Below, in pieces: positions 8,226-18,145 of a stretch of DNA of 64,000 nucleotides (position 1 is its first letter; the number at the start of each line of letters is the position of its first letter). A program made the translations under genes and the position numbers. Source of the stretch: VXNE01 sp965206615 (GTDB lineage Bacteria > Pseudomonadota > Gammaproteobacteria > Pseudomonadales > Azotimanducaceae); the NCBI GenBank assembly GCA_965206615.1, contig OZ242219.1:558001-622000 (forward strand). The letters are read 5' to 3'. The notes beneath the pieces were generated by a model that saw nothing but the letters and a program-made list of their open reading frames with translations, was not told the DNA's origin and searched no databases.

Positions 8226-11200
8226 ATGCGTCTCACAGGAATCAAGCTGGCGGGGTTCAAGACGTTTGTCGACCCGACGAAAGTCAGCTTTCTCGGGAAC
8301 CGTAGTGCCGTAGTCGGCCCTAACGGGTGCGGCAAATCGAACATCATCGATGCCGTGCGCTGGGTCATCGGTGAGAGTTCCGCCCGCCGTCTCCGGGGGG
8401 AGTCGAGCACGGACGTCATCTTCACCGGGTCCACCGCCCGTCGGGGAACCGCCATGGCGTCGGTGGAACTCAGTTTCGACAACTCGGACGGGCGCGTCGG
8501 CGGCCAGTATGCACGCTTCGGTGAGCTCGCGATCCGGCGCGAACTCACCCGCACAGGTCAATCGGGCTACTTCCTGAACGGTACGCGGTGTCGGCGGCGC
8601 GACATCGCCGACGTCTTCCTTGGCACGGGTTTCGGTCCGCGCAGCTACTCCATCATCGAGCAGGGCATGATCAGCGAGCTCGTCGCGGCGAAGCCGGACG
8701 ACCTGCGGGTGTACCTGGAAGAAGCGGCCGGTATCTCGAAGTACAAGGAGCGCCGCCGCGAGACCGAAAGCCGGATGCGCACCACGCGCGAGAACCTCGA
8801 ACGCCTGCACGACATTCGGTCCGAACTCGCGGATCGCCTCGCGCGCCTGCAAAAGCAGGCGCGGGCCGCGGAGCGTTACCGCGGCCTCAAGACGGAGCAG
8901 CGCCGCCGCACCGGGGAGTTGCTGCTGCTGCGGATACGTGCGGTGGACGCGGAGCTTGCCGCGAGCGACGCCGCCATTGGCCGGCTCGATACGGTCTATC
9001 AGAAGGCGGTGAGCGAGATCAGGAGCCTCGACCGCGAACTGGAGCAGGCCCGCATGCTCCAACAGGAGCGCGCCCAGGCCATGGGCGACATTCAGGGACA
9101 CGCATACCGGATCGAGGCGGACATCGGCCGCACCGAGGAGGCGCTGCGGTTCCATCGCACCCGGGTGGAGCAACTGCGGGCCGACCTCGGCGACGCCGAG
9201 CGACGCGCCGCCGCCGCGGCGGAGCAGCTCGTCGCGGACGAACGCGAGATCGCGACGCTCGATGCGTCGGTGGCGGAACAGGCGCCGGAACTCGAGCGCG
9301 CACGCGCGGCAGACGCCGGATCGGCGGGGGAGCTGGTCGCGGCCGAGGAACAGATGGCAGTCTGGCAAACCGGCTGGGACCGGTTCAGCGCGCAGGCAGC
9401 CTCCAGCGAACGGGAACTCACGGTCGAGGCGAGCCGGGCGGAGCACGTCGAGGGGAGCCTTGCAAAACTGCGGACGCGTCTGCGCGAGCTCGCTTCGGAA
9501 GCCGGGGCGCCGGCGGAGGGGACGCCGGTGGATGCGCGCGACCTCGATGGCGCCATCGAACAGGCCGAGGCCGTTCACGATCGCTGCGAGACGGAGCTGA
9601 ACGCCTGTGTACAAGCCCTGTCCGAACTCCGCACCGAGTTGGCGACCGGTGAACAGACGGTGGATGCGGCGCGGCGCGAGACGCAGCGGCTGCACAACGA
9701 GATCGCGGCGCTGACGGCCGTGCAGGAGGCGGCGCTCGGCGGCGGGCCGGGTGCGGCGCGCGACTGGATCGATGCGCACGGTCTCGCCGACGCCCCCAGG
9801 CTGGGACAGGGGCTGGCCGTGGAACAGGGTTGGGAGAGCGCCGCCGAAGCCGTGCTGGCGCGGCACTTCCAGGCGGTGCGCGTCCGCGACACCGGGAATC
9901 TTGCGGCGGAGCTGGGCCACCTGGACGGGGGCAGCGTCGCCTTGTACGAAGGCGGCGACAGCCCGACCCAAGAGGGTGACTTGCCGGCGCTCGCCACGCT
10001 CGTGCGGGCGCAGGGCGGTCCCGTCGGCTCGCTGCTGGCGGGCGTCTACGCAGCGGACTCGGTGGACCGTGCCCTGGCATCGCGGCCGGCGCTTGGCCCC
10101 GGGGAGAGTATCGTCACCCCTGAGGGTGTCTGGATGGGGACGGACTGGATTCGCTTCGACCGGGGCGAGGACCTGTCCGTCGGAGTCGTCCAGCGCGCGG
10201 CGGAACTCGAAGCACTCGGTGCACAGGTTCGGGATGCCGAACGCGGACTAGCCGCCGTGGAAGAGGCGTTGGCGCAGGCCAAGCTGCGGGCGCAGCGACT
10301 CGAAGCGGACCGCGACCGTCTCCAGCAGGAGTACAGGCAGAGCGGCGATCGCCTCGCGCAGTTGCGTGGCGAGCGGGAAGTCCGCCAGGTGCGCATCGAC
10401 GAAGCGCGGGCGCGCCTGGACCGGATCGAACGCCAGCGCGGGGAGACGGAGTCGCTGCTGGCCCAGGAGTCGGAGCGACTGAGCGCGCTGCGCGAGCGTA
10501 TCGAACAGTTGTCCGGGAAAGCCCGGGCGGCGCGTTCGAAGCGGCGCGAACTGACGGCCGAGCGGGATCGGCTGGCGGCGTGCGTGGAAGCCGCACGCAC
10601 GCATGCGGCCGCACGCCGGGATCGGTTGCACACGCTGAGCCTGGAACACCAGCGGCGGACCGGCAACCTCGACGCGGCGCGGACGGCACGCGAGCGGCTG
10701 CTCGGCCAGCGCGGCGATCTCCTCGCTCGCGTGGACGGGTTGCGGGAGAGCATCGAGGAGAGCCTCCGCCCCCTGCCGGAGCTGCAACGGACACTCGACG
10801 AAAAACTCGGCGAGCGACTCGCCCTGACCAGGCGGCAGGCCCAATCGCGTCGCGAACTCGATGACGCCGAATCGGAAGTTGCGGTCCTCTCGGGCAAACG
10901 CCACGAGGCGGGCGAGGCGGTCGAAGTCGCCCGGGATCATGTACAACAGGCGCAGCTGCAGCGAGAGGGCGCATCGGCCCGTCGAACCGCCCTTGCCGAA
11001 CAGTTGCGCGACACCGGCTTCACGGCCGAGGAGCTTGCGGCGACCCTGCCGGAGGATACCGCGGAGGGGGACTGGGTGGCGTCGCTCGAAGCCATCGAAC
11101 GACGGATCGCGCGACTGGGCGCCATCAACCTGGCCGCCATCGAGGAGTTTGACGAGGAATCCGAGCGCAAACGGTATCTCGACGCCCAGAACGAAGATCT

Positions 11201-11729
11201 CGAGCAGGCGCTCGCAACGTTGCAGTCCGCGATCGGCCGGATCGACGCGGAGACGCGGACGCGGTTCAAGCACACCTTCGAACAGGTGAACGTGCACCTC
11301 GGAACGCTCTTCCCGAAGGTGTTCGGTGGAGGCAAGGCCTACCTCCAATTGACTGGCGAGAACCTCCTCGACACCGGGGTGCGCTTCATGGCGCGCCCGC
11401 CGGGCAAGAGCAATTCCAACGTACAGATGCTCTCGGGCGGCGAGAAAGCGCTGGCGGCGGTCGCACTCATTTTTGCGATCTTCCAACTCAATCCGAGCCC
11501 CGTGTGCCTGTTGGACGAAGTCGACGCGCCGTTGGATGACGCCAACGTCGCGCGTTTTACGGAACTTCTGCACGAAATGTCGAAGGACGTGCAGTTCGTG
11601 GTGATCACACACAACAAGTTGACCATGGAAATGGCGGATCACCTTTTGGGCGTGACCATGAGTGAACCGGGGGTGTCCCGGCTGGTCTCGGTGGATATGG
11701 AAGAAGCGGCCAGTATGGCCGCGGTTTGA
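8226..11729 (+). CDS. smc: Chromosome segregation protein SMC
   Basis: SMC is the ATPase of the condensin complex that organises and segregates the chromosome. The 1167-residue protein has the full family layout: Walker A GPNGCGKSN at about residue 31, a long coiled coil, a hinge near residues 510-640, a second coiled coil, the signature LSGGEKALAAVALIFA at about 1069, and Walker B CLLDEVDAPLDDAN at about 1095. Both ATPase halves are intact. ATG 8226 directly precedes MRLTGIKLAGFKTF, the conserved first strand. No scpA or scpB is adjacent. Confidence 0.96.
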   Translation: MRLTGIKLAGFKTFVDPTKVSFLGNRSAVVGPNGCGKSNIIDAVRWVIGESSARRLRGESSTDVIFTGSTARRGTAMASVELSFDNSDGRVGGQYARFGELAIRRELTRTGQSGYFLNGTRCRRRDIADVFLGTGFGPRSYSIIEQGMISELVAAKPDDLRVYLEEAAGISKYKERRRETESRMRTTRENLERLHDIRSELADRLARLQKQARAAERYRGLKTEQRRRTGELLLLRIRAVDAELAASDAAIGRLDTVYQKAVSEIRSLDRELEQARMLQQERAQAMGDIQGHAYRIEADIGRTEEALRFHRTRVEQLRADLGDAERRAAAAAEQLVADEREIATLDASVAEQAPELERARAADAGSAGELVAAEEQMAVWQTGWDRFSAQAASSERELTVEASRAEHVEGSLAKLRTRLRELASEAGAPAEGTPVDARDLDGAIEQAEAVHDRCETELNACVQALSELRTELATGEQTVDAARRETQRLHNEIAALTAVQEAALGGGPGAARDWIDAHGLADAPRLGQGLAVEQGWESAAEAVLARHFQAVRVRDTGNLAAELGHLDGGSVALYEGGDSPTQEGDLPALATLVRAQGGPVGSLLAGVYAADSVDRALASRPALGPGESIVTPEGVWMGTDWIRFDRGEDLSVGVVQRAAELEALGAQVRDAERGLAAVEEALAQAKLRAQRLEADRDRLQQEYRQSGDRLAQLRGEREVRQVRIDEARARLDRIERQRGETESLLAQESERLSALRERIEQLSGKARAARSKRRELTAERDRLAACVEAARTHAAARRDRLHTLSLEHQRRTGNLDAARTARERLLGQRGDLLARVDGLRESIEESLRPLPELQRTLDEKLGERLALTRRQAQSRRELDDAESEVAVLSGKRHEAGEAVEVARDHVQQAQLQREGASARRTALAEQLRDTGFTAEELAATLPEDTAEGDWVASLEAIERRIARLGAINLAAIEEFDEESERKRYLDAQNEDLEQALATLQSAIGRIDAETRTRFKHTFEQVNVHLGTLFPKVFGGGKAYLQLTGENLLDTGVRFMARPPGKSNSNVQMLSGGEKALAAVALIFAIFQLNPSPVCLLDEVDAPLDDANVARFTELLHEMSKDVQFVVITHNKLTMEMADHLLGVTMSEPGVSRLVSVDMEEAASMAAV

Positions 11730-11784
11730 ACCTGTCGGGGTCCGGCCAAGGGGGAGCCCCACAGACCTGTTCGGAACGAATGTC

Positions 11785-13095
11785 ATGGACAAAGACTTGA
11801 TCCTGATTATTGGCGGTGTGCTGGTTACCGCCGTCGTGATTCATGGGATATGGCTGACCAGGCGAGCCAAGCGGGACCGCTTGCCGGTACATCTGGCGGC
11901 GGACGTCCCGGAGATGGACTACGAGGAAGGAGACATCCTCGGGCCGGCGCGCGTAGTCCCGTCCCTCGTGGAGCAGGCGCCGCTCGGCCTCTGGAACGCC
12001 ACGGAACCCGCCGCCGAGGAGGTGGGGGAGTGGGAGTCGCCGCTGTTGGCCCCTGCGGCGCCTCGGGACGTGTATGCCGTCGCTGAAGCGTCCGTTGGCG
12101 AGCGCCTGGAGGAGGTGGTGCCCGCTACGACCGCGGAGCCGGTGGCGCAGGTCGCGGACGTCCTGGCGAGACCGATCGTGCCGTCCGACGCTCCGCCCGT
12201 GGGACAGATGGCGGGGGCGCCGATCATCCCGAACACGTCGGGCGAGCCCGCGCTGGCGGCAGCCGTCGCCTCCCGCGCGACGCCGGCGTCGATCCGGGCG
12301 CGAGCCCAGGGCAATTCCGGCGGAAACGGAGGGATCCCCGTCCCACCGGCCGTCCTTGCGTTGGACGCGGCCGGCGTTGCGTCCGAAGACGTGGTGCGCG
12401 AGCCTGCGATCATGAGTGGCGCGGTGCCGAACCCCCCGGTCGTCGGGGCGGTAGCGGCGGTAGATGCACTGCCGGCCGAAGAGCCGGCCGTGGTTGCAGC
12501 CGGCGGACGAGACGCCGTGCGGCGAACGAAAGAGCGTCCGGTCGGCAGGCCGGCCGGCAGGAACGTGGAGCGGGCTTCCGCGAGCCAGCGGGACCGGTCC
12601 GCACGGGAGCGGAACCACGCCTGGGGCAGCGGCGGACCGGAGAGCGCGGCGGACCAGGGCACCGAAGAGGTGTTCGTCATCAATGTGCTCGCGCGGAACG
12701 GCGGATCCTTCAACGGGGCGGACCTCTTCGAAGTCTTCATGCGCAGTACGTTGAAGTTCCGCGACATGAACATCTTCCATCGCCTGGATCCGGTCAGCGG
12801 GGCGGTGCGTTTCTCCGTTGCGAACGCCGTCGAACCGGGCATCTTCGACCTCTCGGACATGGCCTCGCTCGAGACCCCGGGCGTGTCGCTCTTCTTCCGG
12901 CTGCCGGGCCCCGAACAGCCCGGTGTCGTGCTCGACGACATGCTGCGCGTGGCGCGGGACATCGGCAAATCCCTGGGCGGCGACCTGAAGGACGAGAACA
13001 TGTCGGTGCTGACGGGCCAGACCCTGTCGCACTTCAAGCAACGCATGGTGGAGTTTTCGCGCAAGAGAATGTCGATGCGCGCGGCGAATGGGTGA
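11785..13095 (+). CDS. zipA: Cell division protein ZipA
   Basis: ZipA tethers FtsZ to the inner membrane at the division site. The 436-residue product has an N-out membrane anchor (about residues 4-22, LILIIGGVLVTAVVIHGIW), a charged patch, a long Pro/Ala/Val-rich linker (about 45-285), and a C-terminal FtsZ-binding domain from about residue 292 (VFVINVLARNG, then LFEVFMRSTLKFRDMNIFH). The linker is long but typical of the family. It overlaps ligA by eight bases; the smc-zipA-ligA order is a gammaproteobacterial arrangement and the strongest taxonomic clue here. Confidence 0.95.
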   Translation: MDKDLILIIGGVLVTAVVIHGIWLTRRAKRDRLPVHLAADVPEMDYEEGDILGPARVVPSLVEQAPLGLWNATEPAAEEVGEWESPLLAPAAPRDVYAVAEASVGERLEEVVPATTAEPVAQVADVLARPIVPSDAPPVGQMAGAPIIPNTSGEPALAAAVASRATPASIRARAQGNSGGNGGIPVPPAVLALDAAGVASEDVVREPAIMSGAVPNPPVVGAVAAVDALPAEEPAVVAAGGRDAVRRTKERPVGRPAGRNVERASASQRDRSARERNHAWGSGGPESAADQGTEEVFVINVLARNGGSFNGADLFEVFMRSTLKFRDMNIFHRLDPVSGAVRFSVANAVEPGIFDLSDMASLETPGVSLFFRLPGPEQPGVVLDDMLRVARDIGKSLGGDLKDENMSVLTGQTLSHFKQRMVEFSRKRMSMRAANG

Positions 13096-15145
13096 CCGCG
13101 GGAGCGCCGCGGCCGAGATCGCGGCACTCGGGACGCAACTCCGGGATCACCTGCACCGCTATCACGTTCTGGACGATCCGGAGATCGCGGACGGCGACTA
13201 TGACGTGCTGTTCGCCCGGCTCGTCGCGCTGGAGAACCTGCATCCGGACCTGATCGTCCCGGATTCGCCGACCCAGCGTGTCGGAGCCGAACCGGCCTCG
13301 GGCTTCGAACCCGTCGCGCACGAATTGCCGATGCTGTCGCTGGACAAGTGCCTCGCGGAGGCGGAGTTCACGGAGTGGGAGCAGCGCTGCCGAAACCGCG
13401 TCGACTACGAGGGAGACTTCGAGTTTACCTGCGAGCCCAAGATAGACGGAGTTGCGATCAGCCTCATCTACGAGAACGGCGTGCTTGTCCGCGGCGCGAC
13501 GCGTGGGGACGGGCAGACCGGCGAAGACATCACTGTGAATGTCCGAACCGTGCCGACCGTTCCGCTACGCCTCCTCGGCGAGCGATACCCCGCGCTCCTG
13601 GAGGTGCGGGGTGAAGTCTATATGCCCATCAAGGGGTTTCGCGCCTTCAATGACGCGGCGGCCGCGGCCGGAGAACGCACGCTCGTCAATCCCCGTAATG
13701 CCGCGGCCGGCAGCCTGCGCCAACTCGATCCCAGGTTGACCGCGAGTCGGCCCCTGGCGATGTTCTGCTACAGCGCCGGTCTGCGCGGCGGTTGGGAACC
13801 GTCGGACCATTGGACGGTCCTTGCGGCCTTTCGGGGTTGGGGCCTGTGCGTCAACGATCGGATCGCGCGGGCGAGGGGTGTCGGGGAGTGTCTGGAGTAC
13901 TTCCGCACGCTGCTGGCCGACCGGGAGAATCTCGGCTACGAGATCGACGGCGTGGTCGTCAAGGTGAACGACTTCGCGCTGCAGGAAGCGCTCGGCAACG
14001 TCACGCGCAAGCCGCGTTGGGCGGTCGCGTTCAAGTACCCCTCCGAGGAAGCCACGACACTGCTGCGCGGCGTCGACTTCCAGGTGGGCCGCACGGGTGC
14101 GATCACACCGGTCGCGAAGCTGGAGCCCGTGTTCGTTGGCGGTGTGACCGTCTCCAACGCGACGCTGCACAACATGGACGAAGTCGTGCGCCTCGGCCTC
14201 CGGGTGGGCGACACGGTGCTGGTACACCGGGCGGGGGATGTCATACCGCAGGTGATGCGGGTCGTCGGGTCGAAGCGCCCCACTGACCCCGAGGCACTGG
14301 CCGGGTTCGAGCCGATCACCCTGCCGGAGCACTGCCCCGCCTGCGGCACGGCGATCGAGCGGCCCCAGGGCGAAGTGGTTGCGCGGTGCCCGGCCGGACT
14401 GACCTGCCCGGCCCAGCGCAAGGAACGTCTGCGGCACTTCGCGTCCCGCGGAGCCATGGACATCGAAGGCATGGGGGAAAAGCGCGTCGACCGCCTCGTC
14501 GAGGGGGGGCTGGTCGAGGATCCGTCCGATTTCTTTCGACTGACCCGCGAGGATCTCGAAGGGCTCGAGGGCATGGGGCGGAAGTCCGCGGAGAACCTCT
14601 GGAACGCGCTGCAGGCGAGTAGGAAGACGACCCTCGCCCGTTTCATCTACGCGCTCGGAATCCGGGAAGTGGGAGAAACGACGGCGGAGAGTCTGGCGAG
14701 CCACTTTCGAGACCTGGACGAGTTGCGCGCCGCGACACCCGAGACGCTCGCGGAGGTGCCCGACGTCGGGCCGGTGGTGGCCGCGCGCGTCGGCGACTTC
14801 TTCGCGGAGGACCACAATCGACGTGTCGTGGATGCTCTGGTTGCCGCAGACGTCGAGTGGCCGGCCCCGGAAGGGCGTGTGTCCACGCCGCTTGCCGGTC
14901 AGACCTGGGTGATCACGGGGTCGCTCGAGGGCATGACGCGCAACGAGGCGAAGGCGCGGCTGGTGGCGTTGGGCGCGAAGGTGGCGGGCTCGGTGTCGTC
15001 GAAGACCACCCGTGTCGTGGCGGGTCCGGGCGCGGGCACGAAGCTCGCCGAGGCCGAGAGCCTCTCGGTGTCCGTCGTCGACGAGGCCGAACTGCTGGAG
15101 ACACTGGACAGACATGAAGGGAACGATCCTGGAGAAGATGACTGA
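13088..15145 (+). CDS. ligA: NAD-dependent DNA ligase LigA
   Basis: LigA seals nicks in replication and repair using NAD+. The 685-residue product has the adenylation motif CEPKIDG with the nucleophilic lysine at about residue 117, an OB fold, a four-cysteine zinc finger (CPACGTAI then CPAGLTCPAQRK, about residues 417-440), helix-hairpin-helix repeats, and a C-terminal BRCT domain from about residue 600. Its length is standard. The ATG at 13088 overlaps the end of zipA, suggesting coupled translation. Confidence 0.96.
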   Translation: MGDRGSAAAEIAALGTQLRDHLHRYHVLDDPEIADGDYDVLFARLVALENLHPDLIVPDSPTQRVGAEPASGFEPVAHELPMLSLDKCLAEAEFTEWEQRCRNRVDYEGDFEFTCEPKIDGVAISLIYENGVLVRGATRGDGQTGEDITVNVRTVPTVPLRLLGERYPALLEVRGEVYMPIKGFRAFNDAAAAAGERTLVNPRNAAAGSLRQLDPRLTASRPLAMFCYSAGLRGGWEPSDHWTVLAAFRGWGLCVNDRIARARGVGECLEYFRTLLADRENLGYEIDGVVVKVNDFALQEALGNVTRKPRWAVAFKYPSEEATTLLRGVDFQVGRTGAITPVAKLEPVFVGGVTVSNATLHNMDEVVRLGLRVGDTVLVHRAGDVIPQVMRVVGSKRPTDPEALAGFEPITLPEHCPACGTAIERPQGEVVARCPAGLTCPAQRKERLRHFASRGAMDIEGMGEKRVDRLVEGGLVEDPSDFFRLTREDLEGLEGMGRKSAENLWNALQASRKTTLARFIYALGIREVGETTAESLASHFRDLDELRAATPETLAEVPDVGPVVAARVGDFFAEDHNRRVVDALVAADVEWPAPEGRVSTPLAGQTWVITGSLEGMTRNEAKARLVALGAKVAGSVSSKTTRVVAGPGAGTKLAEAESLSVSVVDEAELLETLDRHEGNDPGEDD

Positions 15146-15767
15146 GGACCACCGACGCGGGTCGACGTGGCTCCGGGGAGCAGTCCTCGGTGGCGTCGTT
15201 CTGCTCACGGGCGCGTGCGCATCGACACCGTCCCGCCCCGGGGATGTCTGTGCAATCTTCCAGGAAAAGCCGGCCTGGTACCGCGGCGCGTTGCGCGCGG
15301 AGAAGCGCTGGAATATCCCGATCCCGGTCATGATGGCGTTTGCCTACAAGGAGTCGAGCTTCGTGCACAACGCCCGCCCGCCGCGGCAGAAGCTGCTGTT
15401 CGTCATCCCCTGGAAGCGTCCCTCGAGCGCCTACGGTTTCGCGCAGGCGACCAACGAGACGTGGTCCGACTACCGACGGGCGACCGGCCGGCGTGGGGCG
15501 GACCGCAACGAGTTCGGCGACGCGATCGACTTCGTGGGCTGGTATCTCGACCGCGCACACCGCCACCTCGGCATTCCACGCAACGATGCACGGGGCCTGT
15601 ACCTGTCGTATCACGAGGGCCTGTCCGGATACCGTAGCGGGAGGTGGAAGAGCAACGCCTGGCTCAAGGGGGCCGCGGACAAGGTCGCCACGAACGCGAG
15701 CCGATACGGTCGACAGCTTGCCGCCTGCCGGAATTCGCTCAAGCGCAAGCGTTTCCTGTTCTTCTGA
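15138..15767 (+). CDS. Lytic-transglycosylase-like lipoprotein (SLT domain)
   Basis: This protein probably cleaves or remodels peptidoglycan in the periplasm. The N-terminus (about residues 10-30) is a lipoprotein signal with lipobox LTGAC, so it should be anchored to a membrane. The mature part has the SLT-like motif AFAYKESSFVHNARPP with a candidate catalytic glutamate near residue 72, then KRPSSAYGFAQATNETW and a later YLSYHEG. The ATG at 15138 is chosen over the ATG at 15114; both overlap the ligA end, and the shorter form gives the cleaner signal peptide. Enzyme activity is inferred from the family. Confidence 0.82.
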   Translation: MTEDHRRGSTWLRGAVLGGVVLLTGACASTPSRPGDVCAIFQEKPAWYRGALRAEKRWNIPIPVMMAFAYKESSFVHNARPPRQKLLFVIPWKRPSSAYGFAQATNETWSDYRRATGRRGADRNEFGDAIDFVGWYLDRAHRHLGIPRNDARGLYLSYHEGLSGYRSGRWKSNAWLKGAADKVATNASRYGRQLAACRNSLKRKRFLFF

Positions 15768-15775
15768 GCGCCCTG

Positions 15776-15802
15776 GGAAGGCTCTGATTGATCAGAGGCT
15801 CC
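15776..15802. repeat. Dispersed palindrome, copy 1
   Basis: This is an imperfect inverted repeat with core CTCTGAT-TG-ATCAGAG, eight bases after a stop codon. Related copies lie at 18091-18116 and 38696-38721. No U-tract follows, so it is not a standard terminator. Confidence 0.6.
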
Positions 15803-15981
15803 CCGGTGCGGGAGGCGAACCCGGCTGCACGGCGGTAGGGAAGTGTCGGCCATCAGGTGCTTCCGGGAAAAGGACGACTGCCGCCCGGGCGGATGGCTGC
15901 TCCCCGGCGTTGGCGGCCGAGCGTATCCTTGGCGCATTCGTCGCGGTCCAGGCGCGACGCACATCAGCACACCGGGGATGC

Positions 15982-18090
15982 ATGGACTCCTCCGACGCCT
16001 TGACCGCCGAGCGCAAGGACCAGATACAGGGCGCCTACCGCTCCTGGCTCGAGGCGCGCGGGTTCCGGCCCCGTCGCGGCCAGCGCGAGATGATCGCCCA
16101 GGTCGCCCGTTCCTTGGGGGGCGCCGCGCCGCGCATCGCGGTCATCGAGGCGGGCACGGGCACCGGCAAGACGGCCGCCTATTGCCTCGCGGCGGTCCCG
16201 TTGGCACAGGCGCTCGGCAAGCGGGTGGTCATCAGCACCGCGACCGTGGCCTTGCAGGAACAGGTCGTCTTCCGGGACCTGCCGGACCTCAGGGACCATG
16301 CCAACCTCGATTTCAGCCTGACGCTGGCCAAGGGACGCGGGCGCTATGTCTGCCTGAAGCGTCTCGACGACCGCCTGCGCGGCGACGGGCAGGCGCAACT
16401 GTCGCTGGCCGAACTTCCGGGGCCGGAGGCGGTCCAGGCCTATGAGCAGATGTTCGACCGGTTCGGGGCCGGCAAGTGGAACGGCGAGATCGACTCGTGG
16501 GACGAGGGCGTGGAGCCGGCGGCGTGGAGTGCCGTGACGACCGACCATCGGGGCTGCACCAACAACCGGTGCACGTTCTTCCAGGAGTGCCCGTTCTTCC
16601 GGGCGCGTCGCACGGTCGAGGACGCGGACGTGATCGTCGCGAACCACGACCTTGTGCTGGCGGACCTGGCGCTCGGCGGTGGCGTGGTCCTGCCGGAGAC
16701 GGAGGAGACGATCTTCATTCTCGACGAGGCACATCACTTCCCGGAGCGGGCGCAACAGCACTTCACGGACCGCGCGCGGCTGCGGGGGGCGACCCAGTGG
16801 TTGGAACAGGCGGGTACGGTGGCGGGGACCTGCGCGCAGCGCTTCGGCCGACCTGGCGAACTGGTGCGTCTCGCGGCGGCCTTGACGCCGGAACTGGAAA
16901 CGGCGGGGGCACTCGTGGCGCAGGTGGAGGGGATCGCGCGGCAGTTCGAGTTCGTTCGCATGGCGGACGACCGTGCCCATTACCGGTTCGCCCTGGGCCG
17001 AGTCCCGGAAGAATTGGCGGAGCCATGCGGGGCGCTCGCGGGTTATCTCGATACCGTGGCGGGTCGCCTGGAGACACTGCACGGCTACCTGGAAGAGGCG
17101 TCGGTGGGCGAACGACACTGGGAGCGCGCCGAGCAGGCAGAGGACTGGCTGGGCGTGGCGGGTCAGCTGGCGGGCCGGGCCGCATCCGACGCGCGGGTCT
17201 TCCACGACTACGCGCGGGCGGCGACGCCCGCAGGTGACACTTCCCAGGAACCCCGGTTCGCGGCGCGGTGGGTCGCGCGCCTCGGGTTCGAGGTTGGCGA
17301 GGACCTCGAGGTGGTCTCGGCACCGCTGGATCCGGGAGGGATCCTCGCGGAGGCGCTTTGGAACCGTTGCTACGGGGCGCTGTGTACGTCTGCGACGCTC
17401 CGTGCGATGGGCACCTTTGACCGCTTCATCGAGAAGGCGGGCCTGCCCGAGGACACCGCTCGCCAGTTCGTGCCGAGTCCGTTCGATTTCGCGCGCCTGG
17501 CCGCCTTTCATGTTCCGGCGATGACCACGGACCCGCGCGACGCAGCCGCCCACACGGAAGAAATCACGCGTCTGCTGCCGGGGCTCCTGGCCCTGGAGCA
17601 GAGCGCCCTGGTGCTGTTCTCGTCGTGGCGCCAACTGCGCGGCGTCTGCGAGGCGCTGCCCCGGGAGGCGGCGGAGCACTGTCACGTGCAAGGCGCGCGT
17701 TCCAAGCAGGCGCTCCTCGAGGCGCATCGGGCCGCCGTCGATGCCGGCGAGCCGAGCTACCTCCTCGGCCTCGCGAGCTTCGCGGAGGGCATCGACCTGC
17801 CGAACGACTACTGCCGCCATGTCGTCATCGCCAAGTTGCCCTTCTCCGTTCCGGAAGACCCGGTCGACCAGGCATTCGGGGAGTGGCTCGAGAGCCAGGG
17901 CAGGAATCCGTTCTTCGAAGTGGCGGTTCCTGACGCGGCGATGCGCCTCGTCCAGGCTTGTGGCCGGCTGATCCGGCACGAAGAGGACCACGGCCGGATC
18001 ACCCTGCTCGATCGCCGCATCGTCACGGCGCGCTACGGCAGCGCGCTCCTCCAGTCGCTGCCGCCCTACCGGCTGGATTTCGGCCGTTAG
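15982..18090 (+). CDS. dinG: ATP-dependent DNA helicase, DinG family
   Basis: DinG/XPD-like helicases unwind DNA with 5'-3' polarity and help resolve R-loops and damaged forks. The 702-residue product has Walker A EAGTGTGKT at about residue 56, the iron-sulfur cysteines (GRYVC near 125, then RGCTNNRCTFFQEC near 192-204), the DEAH box ILDEAHHF near 247, and C-terminal motifs V-VI ending ACGRLIRHEEDHGRI. ATG 15982 is the first start that precedes homologous sequence; the reading frame is open much further upstream, but that part overlaps the preceding gene and looks like noise. A dispersed palindrome begins on the base after its stop. Confidence 0.93.
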   Translation: MDSSDALTAERKDQIQGAYRSWLEARGFRPRRGQREMIAQVARSLGGAAPRIAVIEAGTGTGKTAAYCLAAVPLAQALGKRVVISTATVALQEQVVFRDLPDLRDHANLDFSLTLAKGRGRYVCLKRLDDRLRGDGQAQLSLAELPGPEAVQAYEQMFDRFGAGKWNGEIDSWDEGVEPAAWSAVTTDHRGCTNNRCTFFQECPFFRARRTVEDADVIVANHDLVLADLALGGGVVLPETEETIFILDEAHHFPERAQQHFTDRARLRGATQWLEQAGTVAGTCAQRFGRPGELVRLAAALTPELETAGALVAQVEGIARQFEFVRMADDRAHYRFALGRVPEELAEPCGALAGYLDTVAGRLETLHGYLEEASVGERHWERAEQAEDWLGVAGQLAGRAASDARVFHDYARAATPAGDTSQEPRFAARWVARLGFEVGEDLEVVSAPLDPGGILAEALWNRCYGALCTSATLRAMGTFDRFIEKAGLPEDTARQFVPSPFDFARLAAFHVPAMTTDPRDAAAHTEEITRLLPGLLALEQSALVLFSSWRQLRGVCEALPREAAEHCHVQGARSKQALLEAHRAAVDAGEPSYLLGLASFAEGIDLPNDYCRHVVIAKLPFSVPEDPVDQAFGEWLESQGRNPFFEVAVPDAAMRLVQACGRLIRHEEDHGRITLLDRRIVTARYGSALLQSLPPYRLDFGR

Positions 18091-18116
18091 CAAAGCTCTG
18101 ATCTATCGGAGGTTCC
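18091..18116. repeat. Dispersed palindrome, copy 2
   Basis: AAGCTCTGAT-CT-ATCGGAGGTTCC begins directly after the dinG TAG. It matches the better-conserved copy at 38696-38721 with three changes, one of which unpairs a stem position. Confidence 0.6.
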
Positions 18117-18145
18117 TTGGCGGAGCGCTCGCTCCCGGGCGGACC